NCBI GenBank assembly: GCA_964489215.1
Contig: CAZAYB010000176.1
Span: 1 to 6,680 of the forward strand
Length of the DNA: 6,680 nt
Direction: 5' to 3'
Origin: CAZAYB01 sp964489215
GTDB lineage: Bacteria > Planctomycetota > Phycisphaerae > Sedimentisphaerales > Anaerohalosphaeraceae
Shown here one piece after another: positions 1-6,331 of this stretch. The notes under the pieces are model-generated. The model was not told the DNA's origin, searched no databases, and worked only from the letters and a program-made list of their open reading frames with translations. Both the position numbers and the translations under genes were made by a program. The first letter of the stretch is position 1, and each line of letters opens with the position of its first letter.

Positions 1-263
1 ATCGCAGCGGTTTTTTTATGCGCATTTCAAACTTTTCTGTCCGGATAGATCAGTTATTTGTTTTGAGGTGCCAATCAAGTAAGTCTGTGACAATCTGGTT
101 TTGCACTATCTTGCCAGAATTTTTCGGGGTGTTTTTTTATCTTCTTATCTCAAAGTCAGATACGCTGAATTGAGTAATTTTTTTTGGTCATTTCGGAATT
201 TTTCCAAAGTTCAATACATAAACGTGAAGTTTAAAAAATTTTATTGTTTCTAAAGGCAGGGAT
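1..263. other. Gene-free AT-rich leader upstream of the portal gene
   Basis: No convincing coding region lies here. The stretch is rich in T, with T-tracts at 11-17, 132-138 and 178-185. The 10-mer GTTTTTTTAT occurs at both 10-19 and 131-140. It may hold the promoter of the structural operon. The best -35-like match is TTGCCA at 111-116, but the candidate -10 about 18 bp further on (TTTTAT, 135-140) is poor, so I do not call a promoter. I see no stable hairpin that would act as a terminator for an upstream gene. The last bases (252-261, AAAGGCAGGG) form the ribosome binding region of the portal gene. Confidence 0.6.
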
Positions 264-1820
264 ATGCAAATGGGTTTCGATTTAAGAAAATTCAAAGACA
301 AGGAACTGACGGAAGATTTTGTTGAATGGCTCATCGAAGAGCAGTGGCTAAATACCAGCAGGCACTTCAACAAGATGTGGAACTATTATCAAAACCAAAC
401 ATTTGAGATTAGTACCGAGCATGCGCTTAGCGGCAGGTTCAGCGAGACCAGCAAGGGTTATGTTCAGTCTCAGGAGTACGGACTTCCACCGAGGATAACC
501 GGTGTTGTTTATTCGGATGGCGGTGATGTTAATTACTCCCGCGCGGCAGACGACATACAGCGCAAGGAGGTTGTTATCGAGAATGATATTTCATGGCGAA
601 TAAATGCCATGGTTGACTTTCTTTTTGGTAAGGGGGTCAGGATAAAGAGTAATTCACCGGATGCTCAGAAACGCAGAGAAATCGATGAGATATTAAATGC
701 TGTGTTCAAGAGTAACGGTGCTGTTGGATTCTTTCAGGATATGGCGGTGCTGGGGAGCGTTTACGGTTTTGTTGACTGCATATTACGGCCGGGGAGGGAA
801 CTTAACGATCATTTCAACATTCACACCTCTACAAACAGCAGTACAAAGCAAGTCACTTCAAAAACTCACTCCTTAAATCACGTTTTCCGCCTGGCCTCAG
901 GTATAGGTCTGGAACTGATAGAGGCTCCCAGGGCACTGCCTATTCTGGAAGAAGATGATTACCGCACGATAAGGTATTACGCTCAGCATTATTACAAGAG
1001 CAAGAACGATGTAAGTTTTGAGGGCAATTTTCTTTCTAAGCTTCTTGGTTCCGGCAAGAACGGCAAGCGCAGGGAAAAGGCAGAGGTAACCGAGATAATC
1101 GGTTCCGATTACTTTCAGCGTTATGAGAACCGCAAGCTGTCAGCAGAGGGCGTCAATCATCTTGGAGTTGTTCCTGTTGTGCATATTCAAAATGTTGCTC
1201 AGCCTTATTACTACGAGGGCATAAGTGATGTTGAACAGCTGATAAGTTTACAGGATGAGCTTAATACCCGATTGAGCGACCGGGCGAGCAGGGTAACTTT
1301 TCAGGCGTTTAAGATGTATCTTGCCAAGGGTCTTGAGGGATTTTCAGATAAGCCGATTTCGCCGGGGAGGATGTGGAGTACCGACAATCCGGATGCCAGT
1401 ATCGAGGAGTTCGGGGGCGACAGTTCTGTTCCCAGCGAGGATATGCACATTGCCGAGATACGTGAGGCGATGGATAAGGTAAGCGGAGTTACTCCGGTAG
1501 TTGCGGGAGTGTTAAAGAACAAGGTCGGCAATCTTACAAGTGCAGTTGCACTTAAGATGACATTTATGGGTATGCTTGCCAAGACCAGCCGAAAGCAGTA
1601 CACGTACGGGGAGGGTATCAAGAAGATATCCGGTTTGATACTTCACGCACTTGACCGGGCTGGGGTTTATGCAAGTGAGGATATAGACAGGCAGGTTGAT
1701 GTATTGTTTCCGAATCCACTGCCTGAAGATTCTCTGGAAAAGCTCAAGGAAGCGGAGCTGAAGCTTGAAATGGGATTGCCTCGTGAGCAGGTTTTTGGTG
1801 AGCTTGGTTACCAGGTTTAG
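264..1820 (+). CDS. Phage portal protein (SPP1 gp6-like)
   Basis: This 518-residue protein is the likely portal, the dodecameric ring at one capsid vertex through which DNA is packaged and ejected and on which the procapsid nucleates. Portal-like signs, in order: an N-terminal helical part with DISWRINAMVDFLFGKGV (108-125); the LIEAPRALPIL strand region (218-228); NHLGVVPVVHIQN (298-310), the usual G-x-x-P-V-V-x-h-x-N portal motif; GISDVEQLISLQDELN (319-334), the helix that typically follows; and GVTPVVAGVL through VALKMTF (408-434) ahead of a long helix (to about 460). Length is normal for the family. Residues 183-205 form an S/T/N/H-rich, G-poor insert unlike the rest. Start choice is open: ATG at 264 lies 7 nt after AAAGG, while ATG at 270 (two residues shorter, MGFDLRKF) lies 8 nt after AGGG. 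It is the first gene of the visible operon, followed by scaffold and capsid genes as in many phages. The terminase that would work with it is not in the window. Confidence 0.9.
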   Translation: MQMGFDLRKFKDKELTEDFVEWLIEEQWLNTSRHFNKMWNYYQNQTFEISTEHALSGRFSETSKGYVQSQEYGLPPRITGVVYSDGGDVNYSRAADDIQRKEVVIENDISWRINAMVDFLFGKGVRIKSNSPDAQKRREIDEILNAVFKSNGAVGFFQDMAVLGSVYGFVDCILRPGRELNDHFNIHTSTNSSTKQVTSKTHSLNHVFRLASGIGLELIEAPRALPILEEDDYRTIRYYAQHYYKSKNDVSFEGNFLSKLLGSGKNGKRREKAEVTEIIGSDYFQRYENRKLSAEGVNHLGVVPVVHIQNVAQPYYYEGISDVEQLISLQDELNTRLSDRASRVTFQAFKMYLAKGLEGFSDKPISPGRMWSTDNPDASIEEFGGDSSVPSEDMHIAEIREAMDKVSGVTPVVAGVLKNKVGNLTSAVALKMTFMGMLAKTSRKQYTYGEGIKKISGLILHALDRAGVYASEDIDRQVDVLFPNPLPEDSLEKLKEAELKLEMGLPREQVFGELGYQV

Positions 1821-1883
1821 TTTTGTTTATTTGCAGTAAGTTTTGTCAGCATGTTAACGCAATTACAGTAACATTTTATTTAC

Positions 1884-1889
1884 AGGAGA
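1884..1889 (+). promoter_or_regulatory. Ribosome binding site that sets the scaffold start
   Basis: AGGAGA lies 5 nt before ATG 1895. It decides the start of the scaffold gene. The open frame extends upstream to ATG 1823, but that start lacks a Shine-Dalgarno site and would add a Cys/Phe-rich 24-residue leader that does not look like the rest of the protein. Confidence 0.8.
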
Positions 1890-1894
1890 AGCCA

Positions 1895-2410
1895 ATGAAG
1901 GACAGTGATATTGAAAGCGTTGAAAACTCAAGCGATTTGAATGATGAAAAGCTGGTACCGGTTACAGAGAGTATCAAGTACCGCAAGCGTGCCCAGGAAG
2001 CCGAGAAGCAGCTTGAATCCCTTAACAGGAAAGTGGAACAGATAAGCAGTGAGAATAAGAAGTTAAATGAGAGCCTTAGCGAGGTTCAGCTGGATAATGA
2101 GCTTACTGCATGTCTTACCGGAGCAGGTGTTCGTGATGTCGAGGCAGGAATTCTGATGGCCAGGGAGCGTCTTGCTGCCGGTGATGAGAAGGACATTAAA
2201 GAGGTAGTAAGCGATCTTCGCAAAGAGAAGGGGTATCTGTTTGACCGATCAAGTTCATCGGCAGCGGCCGGTTTAACCGCAAGTGCGAAAGGCAGGGAGA
2301 CCATCGGGCAGGGCCCGCTGGAAAGAGCCGCTCGGCGTGCATCAGCGAGCGGCAGCAGGGTTGACCTTCATGAATATATGAAGGTTCGCAGAAGTTTTAT
2401 TCATGGTTAA
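1895..2410 (+). CDS. Probable capsid scaffolding protein
   Basis: This 171-residue protein sits between portal and major capsid genes, the standard place for a scaffold that templates procapsid assembly and then leaves. Residues 1-25 are acidic and probably disordered. Residues 27-70 form a charged predicted coiled coil (YRKRAQEAEKQLESLNRKVE and on). Residues 70-116 contain LTGAGVRDVEAGILMA followed by a helix and KGYLF, a pattern like the GP20-type phage scaffold/minor structural proteins, where an 'AGV/AGA...dve' helix precedes a 'k..yLF' end. A low-complexity Ser/Ala linker (119-130) leads to a basic C-terminal tail (143-171; LERAARR, MKVRR) that could bind the capsid protein, as scaffold C-termini do in P22 and phi29. 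There is no protease motif, so it looks like a scaffold alone. The role rests on position and helical make-up more than on catalytic or signature residues. Confidence 0.75.
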   Translation: MKDSDIESVENSSDLNDEKLVPVTESIKYRKRAQEAEKQLESLNRKVEQISSENKKLNESLSEVQLDNELTACLTGAGVRDVEAGILMARERLAAGDEKDIKEVVSDLRKEKGYLFDRSSSSAAAGLTASAKGRETIGQGPLERAARRASASGSRVDLHEYMKVRRSFIHG

Positions 2411-2428
2411 TTTTTTGGAGAATTTGAA

Positions 2429-3583
2429 ATGGCATTTACAGGTAAGGCAACATATTCGGCGGGTTCTACCCTGCCGGAATTAGCGGAAGATGTATCAGAT
2501 CTTATAGGGATAATCTCTCCTTATGAGACTCCGCTTCTGGATATTCTGGGCGATCCGATGAGGGCAGCTTTCAGTACTCATCATGAGTGGCTTGAAGACT
2601 CTCTTTTCCCGAACAAGGATTCAGTAAGCGACAGTTCGATAAGCGACCCGGACGCGGATACGTCTTTTGATGTGGCTAACGGGGACAGGTTCCGTGTTGG
2701 CGATCAGATACAGGTTGAAGGTTCCAAGGAGCTTATGCTGGTAACGGGCATCAGTACAGATACTCTGACGGTTGTAAGAGGTTATGCAGGCACAGACGCA
2801 GAGGATATCGCAGACGAAGACGTTATCAATATTCTCGGTAACGCAGCTCTTGAGGGCGATGACAAGCCCAGTGCCAGGTTTAAGAACCGAGTTCGCAAGG
2901 GCAACTATACCCAGATATTTACAGCAGCGGTAGAAGTAAGCGGCAGTGACCTTGCGGCAAGACAGCTTGGTCTGTCTGACGAGATGGATTATCAGAAACA
3001 GGAACGTTTGAGAGAGCTGGTCCGCGATCTGGAGAACACTGTTATCAACGGCGGTCAGGCAGGTACTAACCCACAGGGCAGCAGTACGGTACGCAGGAGT
3101 ATGAAAGGTATACTTCATCATATCAGTACCAATCTTTTCGAGACCGGGGATGCTGGATTTCCGACCGGTCTTGACCTCAGCGAGGAGATGATCAATCATG
3201 TTCTTCGCAGTATATGGGAAAGCAGCAGCGGTAATGTGGACCTGATAGTTGTCGGAGGTTATCAGAAGCGTCTGATAAATACATTCCTTAGTGATGTTCG
3301 TTCTTTCGGGCCAGAAGACAGTATCTATCGTGACCTGGTTTCGATTTATGAAAGCGACTTCGGCAGGTGCAGGATAGTAACCTCCCGGTGGGTTCCTCAT
3401 GATGCGGTTCTCATGCTGGATTCGACGAGGATAAATGTTCTTCCTCTTGCGGGCAGGAGTTTTCATTTCAAGCCTTTGGCCAGCAGCGGCGACTATGAGT
3501 GCGGCGAGCTGATAGGCGAGTATACCCTTGAGCTTAAAAACGAAGCGGCTCACGGCGTAATCAGAGGTCTTAACGGCAGTTAG
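2429..3583 (+). CDS. Major capsid protein (SU10/DUF5309-like, HK97 fold)
   Basis: This 384-residue protein is the likely shell subunit. The N-terminus (7-60) carries ATYSAGS, SDLIGIISPYETPLL and HHEWLEDSL, which match the opening of the SU10-type capsid family (helix, 'isP.eTPl', then 'heW..d.L'). Residues 80-140 form a β-rich insertion (RFRVGDQIQV, ELMLVTGISTDTLTVVRGYA, DVINILG). ARFKNRVRKGNYTQIFTAAV (149-168) and the long charged helix DEMDYQKQERLRELVRDLEN (184-203) correspond to the E-loop/spine-helix part of the HK97 fold. DLIVVGGYQKRLINTF (271-286) through VPHDAVLMLD (322-331) form the A-domain-like core, and the C-terminus is LELKNEAAHGVIRGL. GGAG at 2417-2420 is 8 nt before the ATG. 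There is no long N-terminal delta domain, which agrees with the separate scaffold gene upstream. A strong hairpin follows the gene. Family placement is from recalled motif pattern, not a search. Confidence 0.9.
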   Translation: MAFTGKATYSAGSTLPELAEDVSDLIGIISPYETPLLDILGDPMRAAFSTHHEWLEDSLFPNKDSVSDSSISDPDADTSFDVANGDRFRVGDQIQVEGSKELMLVTGISTDTLTVVRGYAGTDAEDIADEDVINILGNAALEGDDKPSARFKNRVRKGNYTQIFTAAVEVSGSDLAARQLGLSDEMDYQKQERLRELVRDLENTVINGGQAGTNPQGSSTVRRSMKGILHHISTNLFETGDAGFPTGLDLSEEMINHVLRSIWESSSGNVDLIVVGGYQKRLINTFLSDVRSFGPEDSIYRDLVSIYESDFGRCRIVTSRWVPHDAVLMLDSTRINVLPLAGRSFHFKPLASSGDYECGELIGEYTLELKNEAAHGVIRGLNGS

Positions 3584-3612
3584 TTTTGTATGGGTTTGCG
3601 CGTTTTTCGTGC

Positions 3613-3654
3613 AAGCCCCGGCGGCAGGGCCAAGGTTCTGTCGTCGGGGCTTTT
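3613..3654 (+). terminator. Long intercistronic hairpin, probable partial terminator after the capsid gene
   Basis: The 106-bp gap after the capsid gene contains an unbroken 18-bp stem: 3613-3630 (AAGCCCCGGCGGCAGGGC) pairs with 3635-3652 around the tetraloop CAAG (3631-3634). Four pairs are G·U in + strand RNA; the rest are Watson-Crick. It ends in GGGGCTTTT, a short U-run, so it could act as a leaky intrinsic terminator that lowers expression of connector and tail genes relative to capsid protein, or as a 3'-end stabiliser of capsid mRNA. The four-U tail is weak for a full stop, and the genes downstream show no other obvious promoter. Confidence 0.75.
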
Positions 3655-3677
3655 ACGTAACATTTCAGATTTTTTTT

Positions 3678-3684
3678 AAGGAGA
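3678..3684 (+). promoter_or_regulatory. Ribosome binding site that sets the connector start
   Basis: AAGGAGA lies 5 nt before ATG 3690. It fixes the start of the connector gene. The same frame is open back to an ATG at 3609, but that would translate the terminator-like hairpin and has no Shine-Dalgarno site. Confidence 0.85.
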
Positions 3685-3689
3685 CGATT

Positions 3690-4346
3690 ATGTCGTTATT
3701 TTCAGATGATTCGGATATTTTGAAGTATGAGCCTGTTCTTTTCGGAGACCTTCACTTTAATGGTCAGGTTATTTGCGAAGGTCAGGGCGGTCAGCTTTGT
3801 TCAGGTGCTTTTACCATCAGCGGTGAGAATTTCATAAGCAAGGGTATAAGTTCCGGGGATGTTATTTATCTTCGCAGCAGTGACGGGTCAATTGACAACG
3901 CATACGAGATAGTATCAGTCAACAGTGAAACCGAGCTGGCGGTCAGTACGGTAAGGGCAGGCAGTGATTTTGAGCCTGTGAGTCCTGCTGATAATTCGGA
4001 TGTTTATTACCGTTTGTGCAGCTACAGGCCTCAGTGTTGGGCGGTGATGTTTGAGCTTACGGAGTTTTTCGGTCTTCGGCCTGGCAACAGTACCAGCAAG
4101 TACGGGGTTGAGGACATACTGGACGCGGAGGTGTTAAGGCAGGTTTCGACGTTCGGTGTTATCTCGATGGCTTATGCATCGCTTGGCAGCGGCGGTGACA
4201 GGGACGGGTTTTCGAAAAAGAGCGTTTATTACAGACGGCTGTTTGAAAAGGGCAGGGAAAGATGCAGGGTAAGCATTGACAGCGGTGATGACGGTAAGGC
4301 GGAGTTTACGGTAATCGGGGGCAGTTTACGGTTGGTCAGGGATTAA
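3690..4346 (+). CDS. Putative head-tail connector/adaptor with N-terminal β-domain
   Basis: This 218-residue protein directly follows the capsid gene, where phages usually encode the adaptor that docks under the portal. Two parts are visible. Residues 12-110 are β-rich with few helices (LFGDLHFNGQV, FISKGISSGDVIYL, YEIVSVNSETELAVSTVRAG, SDVYYRL). Residues 111-195 look helical: SYRPQCWAVMFELTEFF, VEDILDAEVLRQVSTFGVI, SMAYASLG and KKSVYYRRLFEKGRERCRVS, the last resembling the closing helix of gp15/gp6-type connectors ('K...Y...f......r..id.dgdG.a'). The segment IDSGDDGKAE (196-205) looks like a degenerate Asp-rich calcium-loop sequence. The end, GGSLRLVRD, is a β-strand-like tail that could insert between neighbouring subunits. 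The β-domain has spacing similar to the insertion in the capsid protein. It could also be a neck/decoration protein; role assigned from position and helix pattern. Confidence 0.65.
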   Translation: MSLFSDDSDILKYEPVLFGDLHFNGQVICEGQGGQLCSGAFTISGENFISKGISSGDVIYLRSSDGSIDNAYEIVSVNSETELAVSTVRAGSDFEPVSPADNSDVYYRLCSYRPQCWAVMFELTEFFGLRPGNSTSKYGVEDILDAEVLRQVSTFGVISMAYASLGSGGDRDGFSKKSVYYRRLFEKGRERCRVSIDSGDDGKAEFTVIGGSLRLVRD

Positions 4347-4361
4347 GAAAGTGAGGCTTAT

Positions 4362-4730
4362 ATGATAAGGAAAGTTTTGTTCGACAACGATGCCGAGGCG
4401 ATTTTTAAAGGTGCGGCTATCGGCAGCTGGGAGCGTGAGTATGACCAGAAACAGGCATACGGCAGTGACGGTGCGGTAAGTGTAGACTGCGGCCAGAGGA
4501 CACGAAAGATTAACCTTACAGTTGAGATACGGGCATTCAGCAGGAAGCGTGCTGATAATATTTACGGAGTCATTGCAGGAATCTCTGACGGTGATGAACA
4601 CTGGGTCAGGATTGACGGGTTATCGATGTTTGAAAGGCTAAGGGCCGACCGGGTGTGGGTAAACAGTGAGAGTTTCAGCGGTCAGGGGTTCGTGAGGGAA
4701 GTTGAAATAGAATTTACTGAATTGGGATAG
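4362..4730 (+). CDS. Small β-rich neck/tail protein, family not named
   Basis: This 122-residue protein starts 15 nt after the connector stop, with GAGG (4353-4356) 5 nt before its ATG. It appears mostly β: KVLFDNDAEAIF, GAVSVDCGQRTRKINLTVEI (37-56), WVRIDGLSMFERLRADRVWV (81-100), and VREVEIEFTELG at the very end. The core pattern 'GQRTRKI-x-L-x-V-E-I-R-A' followed by a short helix, 'GDEHWVRIDG' and a final 'V.IEFTEL' strand recalls small phage structural proteins of the tail-completion or gpU-like kind, which also finish on a β-strand ending near 'F.E'. I cannot name the family with confidence. From position, after connector and before appendage proteins, a stopper, neck or short-tail tube role is plausible. 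There is no signal peptide or membrane segment. The gene ends 4 nt before the next start, so the two are probably translationally coupled. Confidence 0.6.
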   Translation: MIRKVLFDNDAEAIFKGAAIGSWEREYDQKQAYGSDGAVSVDCGQRTRKINLTVEIRAFSRKRADNIYGVIAGISDGDEHWVRIDGLSMFERLRADRVWVNSESFSGQGFVREVEIEFTELG

Positions 4731-4734
4731 AAAA

Positions 4735-5496
4735 ATGAAACTTTACAGAGAAGGTATAAGTAATGTCAGAGTTTTTATGCCCAGCTGCGGAGCTGGTTTT
4801 GACAGGGGCGGCAATAAAGACGGTTCATCGCTTGTTGTGCGGTGGGAGTCGGTGCATGATGACAAGGGGCATGTGATTTTTGTAAACGGCAAAACCTCAG
4901 CAGTTATTTTAGACGGTGAGCAGAGGCAGGCAGTAATTGGAGTTGGTTTCGGAGTCGATGAGCCTGTGAGGGTGAGCGTTTGGGCGGTAGAGACTGATGA
5001 GCTTAACATCAATGACATTGACGGTGATGATATCGGCAGCGGCAGGGTCAGGCTGTTATGGGCGAAGGTTATGGGTCTTGGTATTGACAGCGAGGTTGAG
5101 GTTTTCAGCGATGAAGGCGGCGGAGAGGTCGATTACGGCAGCAGGGTTAATTACCGTGATATTTACGGCTTTGACAGCTGGCAGGACAAGTGCGGGTTCG
5201 GTATGAGCATGTTCGGGATGGGGGATTTCGGTTACGACAGTCAGGCTTGTGCAGGTTTTGGGGCAGGTGTGTTCGGGCTTGGTGATTTCGGGTTCGGGTC
5301 GTATGCGGGCAGATGGGAAAGTGAACCGTTAAGTGACGCAGATTATGTTTTTGGTTTGCGGACGGTTGACGGTGCAGGGCTTATTGCAGCTGCTGGTGTA
5401 AATGACAGTGTACGTATAATCGGCAGAAAGTATAACAAAGGCGAGCTTAGGTTGAGCGGTTTTGATGAAGCCGATCAGTTGGTATTCAATTATTAA
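4735..5496 (+). CDS. FG-repeat protein with β-sandwich-like regions, probable tail/appendage component
   Basis: This 253-residue protein follows the previous stop by 4 nt. Its only ribosome-binding candidate is GGGA (4724-4727) overlapping that gene's end, which suggests coupled translation. Residues 1-90 look like a fibronectin-III-type β-sandwich (SLVVRWES, GHVIFVNGK, PVRVSVWAVET, the last like the 'v.V.Av' G-strand region). Residues 91-150 are Asp/Gly-rich. Residues 154-189 hold two 16-residue FG-rich units 20 residues apart. Residues 192-215 (RWESEPLSDADYVFGLRTVDGAG) resemble the 'W.S.pL..g.Y.F.v+..D..G' edge of a second Ig/FnIII-like domain, which closes the protein. I recall similar FG-rich, FnIII-flanked proteins in phage-like clusters of Planctomycetota. 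The precise role is unknown; a tail, baseplate or fibre-base part is inferred from neighbours. No enzyme motif, signal peptide or membrane helix is seen. Confidence 0.65.
   Translation: MKLYREGISNVRVFMPSCGAGFDRGGNKDGSSLVVRWESVHDDKGHVIFVNGKTSAVILDGEQRQAVIGVGFGVDEPVRVSVWAVETDELNINDIDGDDIGSGRVRLLWAKVMGLGIDSEVEVFSDEGGGEVDYGSRVNYRDIYGFDSWQDKCGFGMSMFGMGDFGYDSQACAGFGAGVFGLGDFGFGSYAGRWESEPLSDADYVFGLRTVDGAGLIAAAGVNDSVRIIGRKYNKGELRLSGFDEADQLVFNY
5194..5301 (+). repeat. Two FG-rich 16-residue tandem units within the β-sandwich-like protein
   Basis: Unit 1 (5194-5241) reads GFGMSMFGMGDFGYDS and unit 2 (5254-5301) reads GFGAGVFGLGDFGFGS, with a period of 20 codons. Consensus is GFG-x-x-x-FG-x-GDFG-[YF]-x-S. 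The two copies have clearly diverged at DNA level, so this is an old duplication held by the protein sequence. A weaker related segment, YGFDSW (144-149 of the protein), precedes unit 1. Confidence 0.85.
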
Positions 5497-5521
5497 CATG
5501 GTTTAGATTTGGGAGAACAAA

Positions 5522-6316
5522 ATGAGTGAAGTATATCCATCGGACAATGACCTGCTTAATATTTTAGCAGAAGAGGAGACTGGTGTTGAGTATATCGCAA
5601 CGGGAACGGCTCCTTATTATCTTCAGTTTCGCAAGCTTTTGTACCGGCTTTTGCTGGCGACCAAGCGGGGCAATGATTTACGAGTTTTTGACCAGGGCGG
5701 TCTTAACATCGGTGTCAAGAGCGGCAAGTTCTGGGATGGTGATACGCTGGTAAGTTACGCGGGTTCATCTATGAATACGCTTGCAGATGACAAGGCGCAT
5801 ATTTACGTTTATCTTGACTCATCGGGCAGTCTGGTAACAGACGAGTACAGTTCATGGCCGAGCATGGCAGGCGGGGTTCATGTCCGTCTTGCTGATGTTA
5901 CTACAGAGTCAGGTGAGATAACGTCGCTTGTCGATGCGCGCGACCATCACAGTATAGCGTTGCCGGGGGGCAGTTCAGGTTCTTCGGCAGGGATAACGGT
6001 AGAATCTCACACGGTTGATGATACCCTTACCCAGGGCGAAAGCGGCAGTATCCACAGCAACCTCGGTGCGACAGGAGCGGTTAAGCTGACATTGCCTGGG
6101 TCTGCCGATGAGGGTACGAAGTTTACGTTCTGTGTGCAGGCTAATTATCAGCTGCGTATAGACCCGGGTACAGCTGCCATAAGGGACGACAGCGGTTACA
6201 CAGCGGACAAGTATAAATGGGCCGATGCTATCGGAGAATCGATAACGCTGGCGGCGGATGAGAACGGAGACTGGATGACCGTTGCCAAGGTCGGTGTATG
6301 GTCAGAAGAGATTTAA
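5522..6316 (+). CDS. Fibre/appendage-like structural protein
   Basis: This 264-residue protein starts 25 nt after the previous gene, with GGGAGA (5511-5516) 5 nt before its ATG. Residues 1-50 contain short helical stretches (LLNILAEEET, YYLQFRKLLYRLLLATKRG) that could anchor it to the tail. Residues 52-142 are a β-rich module: LNIGVKSGKFWDGDTLVSYA, HIYVYLDSSGSLV, VHVRLADVTTESGEITSLVDARDHH. This pattern ('v..G.f...t.vsy.....tLaD....YvYld.sG', then 'vrLa.V.t.sG.It.i.D.R') is common in phage tail-fibre and baseplate-distal proteins. A flexible linker GGSSGSSAG (149-157) separates a C-terminal module (158-264) with DDTLTQGESGSIHSNLGATG, VKLTLPGSADEGTKFTFCV and LRIDPGTAAI, a small β-fold I recall attached to many phage appendage proteins. 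No enzymatic residues are evident. Receptor binding or trimeric fibre function is inferred. Confidence 0.75.
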   Translation: MSEVYPSDNDLLNILAEEETGVEYIATGTAPYYLQFRKLLYRLLLATKRGNDLRVFDQGGLNIGVKSGKFWDGDTLVSYAGSSMNTLADDKAHIYVYLDSSGSLVTDEYSSWPSMAGGVHVRLADVTTESGEITSLVDARDHHSIALPGGSSGSSAGITVESHTVDDTLTQGESGSIHSNLGATGAVKLTLPGSADEGTKFTFCVQANYQLRIDPGTAAIRDDSGYTADKYKWADAIGESITLAADENGDWMTVAKVGVWSEEI

Positions 6317-6323
6317 GGAGGTG
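6315..6323 (+). promoter_or_regulatory. Near-perfect ribosome binding site of the last gene
   Basis: AAGGAGGTG lies 8 nt before ATG 6332 and overlaps the stop codon of the preceding gene (TAA, 6314-6316). It is the strongest Shine-Dalgarno match in the window. It supports the start of a gene that runs off the right edge and has no stop within the window. Confidence 0.85.
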
Positions 6324-6331
6324 GGTAAATT

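Noticed and set aside
111..140. Sigma-70-like promoter, TTGCCA with a -10 near 135-140
   Set aside because: The -10 match is only TTTTAT in a T-rich background where such matches arise by chance; not strong enough to annotate.
10..140. 10-bp direct repeat GTTTTTTTAT at 10-19 and 131-140 as a possible att or regulatory repeat
   Set aside because: It is low-complexity T-tract sequence; there is no integrase or tRNA nearby to support an attachment site.
811..880. Possible - strand gene start or inverted element in the G-poor portal insert (AAGGAG on the - strand at 869-874)
   Set aside because: No ATG follows at proper spacing on the - strand and no substantial open frame runs from it; one hexamer is not enough. 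The composition anomaly itself is kept as a finding.
1301..1621. 106-codon - strand frame opposite the portal gene
   Set aside because: It is a shadow of the portal codons (inside the conserved part of that gene), with no ribosome binding site and no recognisable domain.
1823..1894. Upstream extension of the scaffold reading frame to ATG 1823
   Set aside because: There is no Shine-Dalgarno site before 1823, while ATG 1895 has AGGAGA at ideal spacing; the extra residues do not look like a scaffold N-terminus.
2621..3553. 310-codon open frame on the - strand opposite the capsid gene
   Set aside because: It lies fully inside the capsid gene, lacks a convincing ribosome binding site, and has a Cys- and Tyr-scattered composition with no recognisable domain. 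Long antisense frames arise from the codon bias of the real gene.
3609..3689. Upstream extension of the connector reading frame to ATG 3609
   Set aside because: It would translate the hairpin at 3613-3652 and has no ribosome binding site; ATG 3690 has AAGGAGA 5 nt upstream.
4997..5206. 69-codon + strand frame inside the FG-repeat protein gene
   Set aside because: It is out of frame within a well-supported gene, has no ribosome binding site, and its composition (Ala/Thr/Arg mix) looks like a frame shadow.
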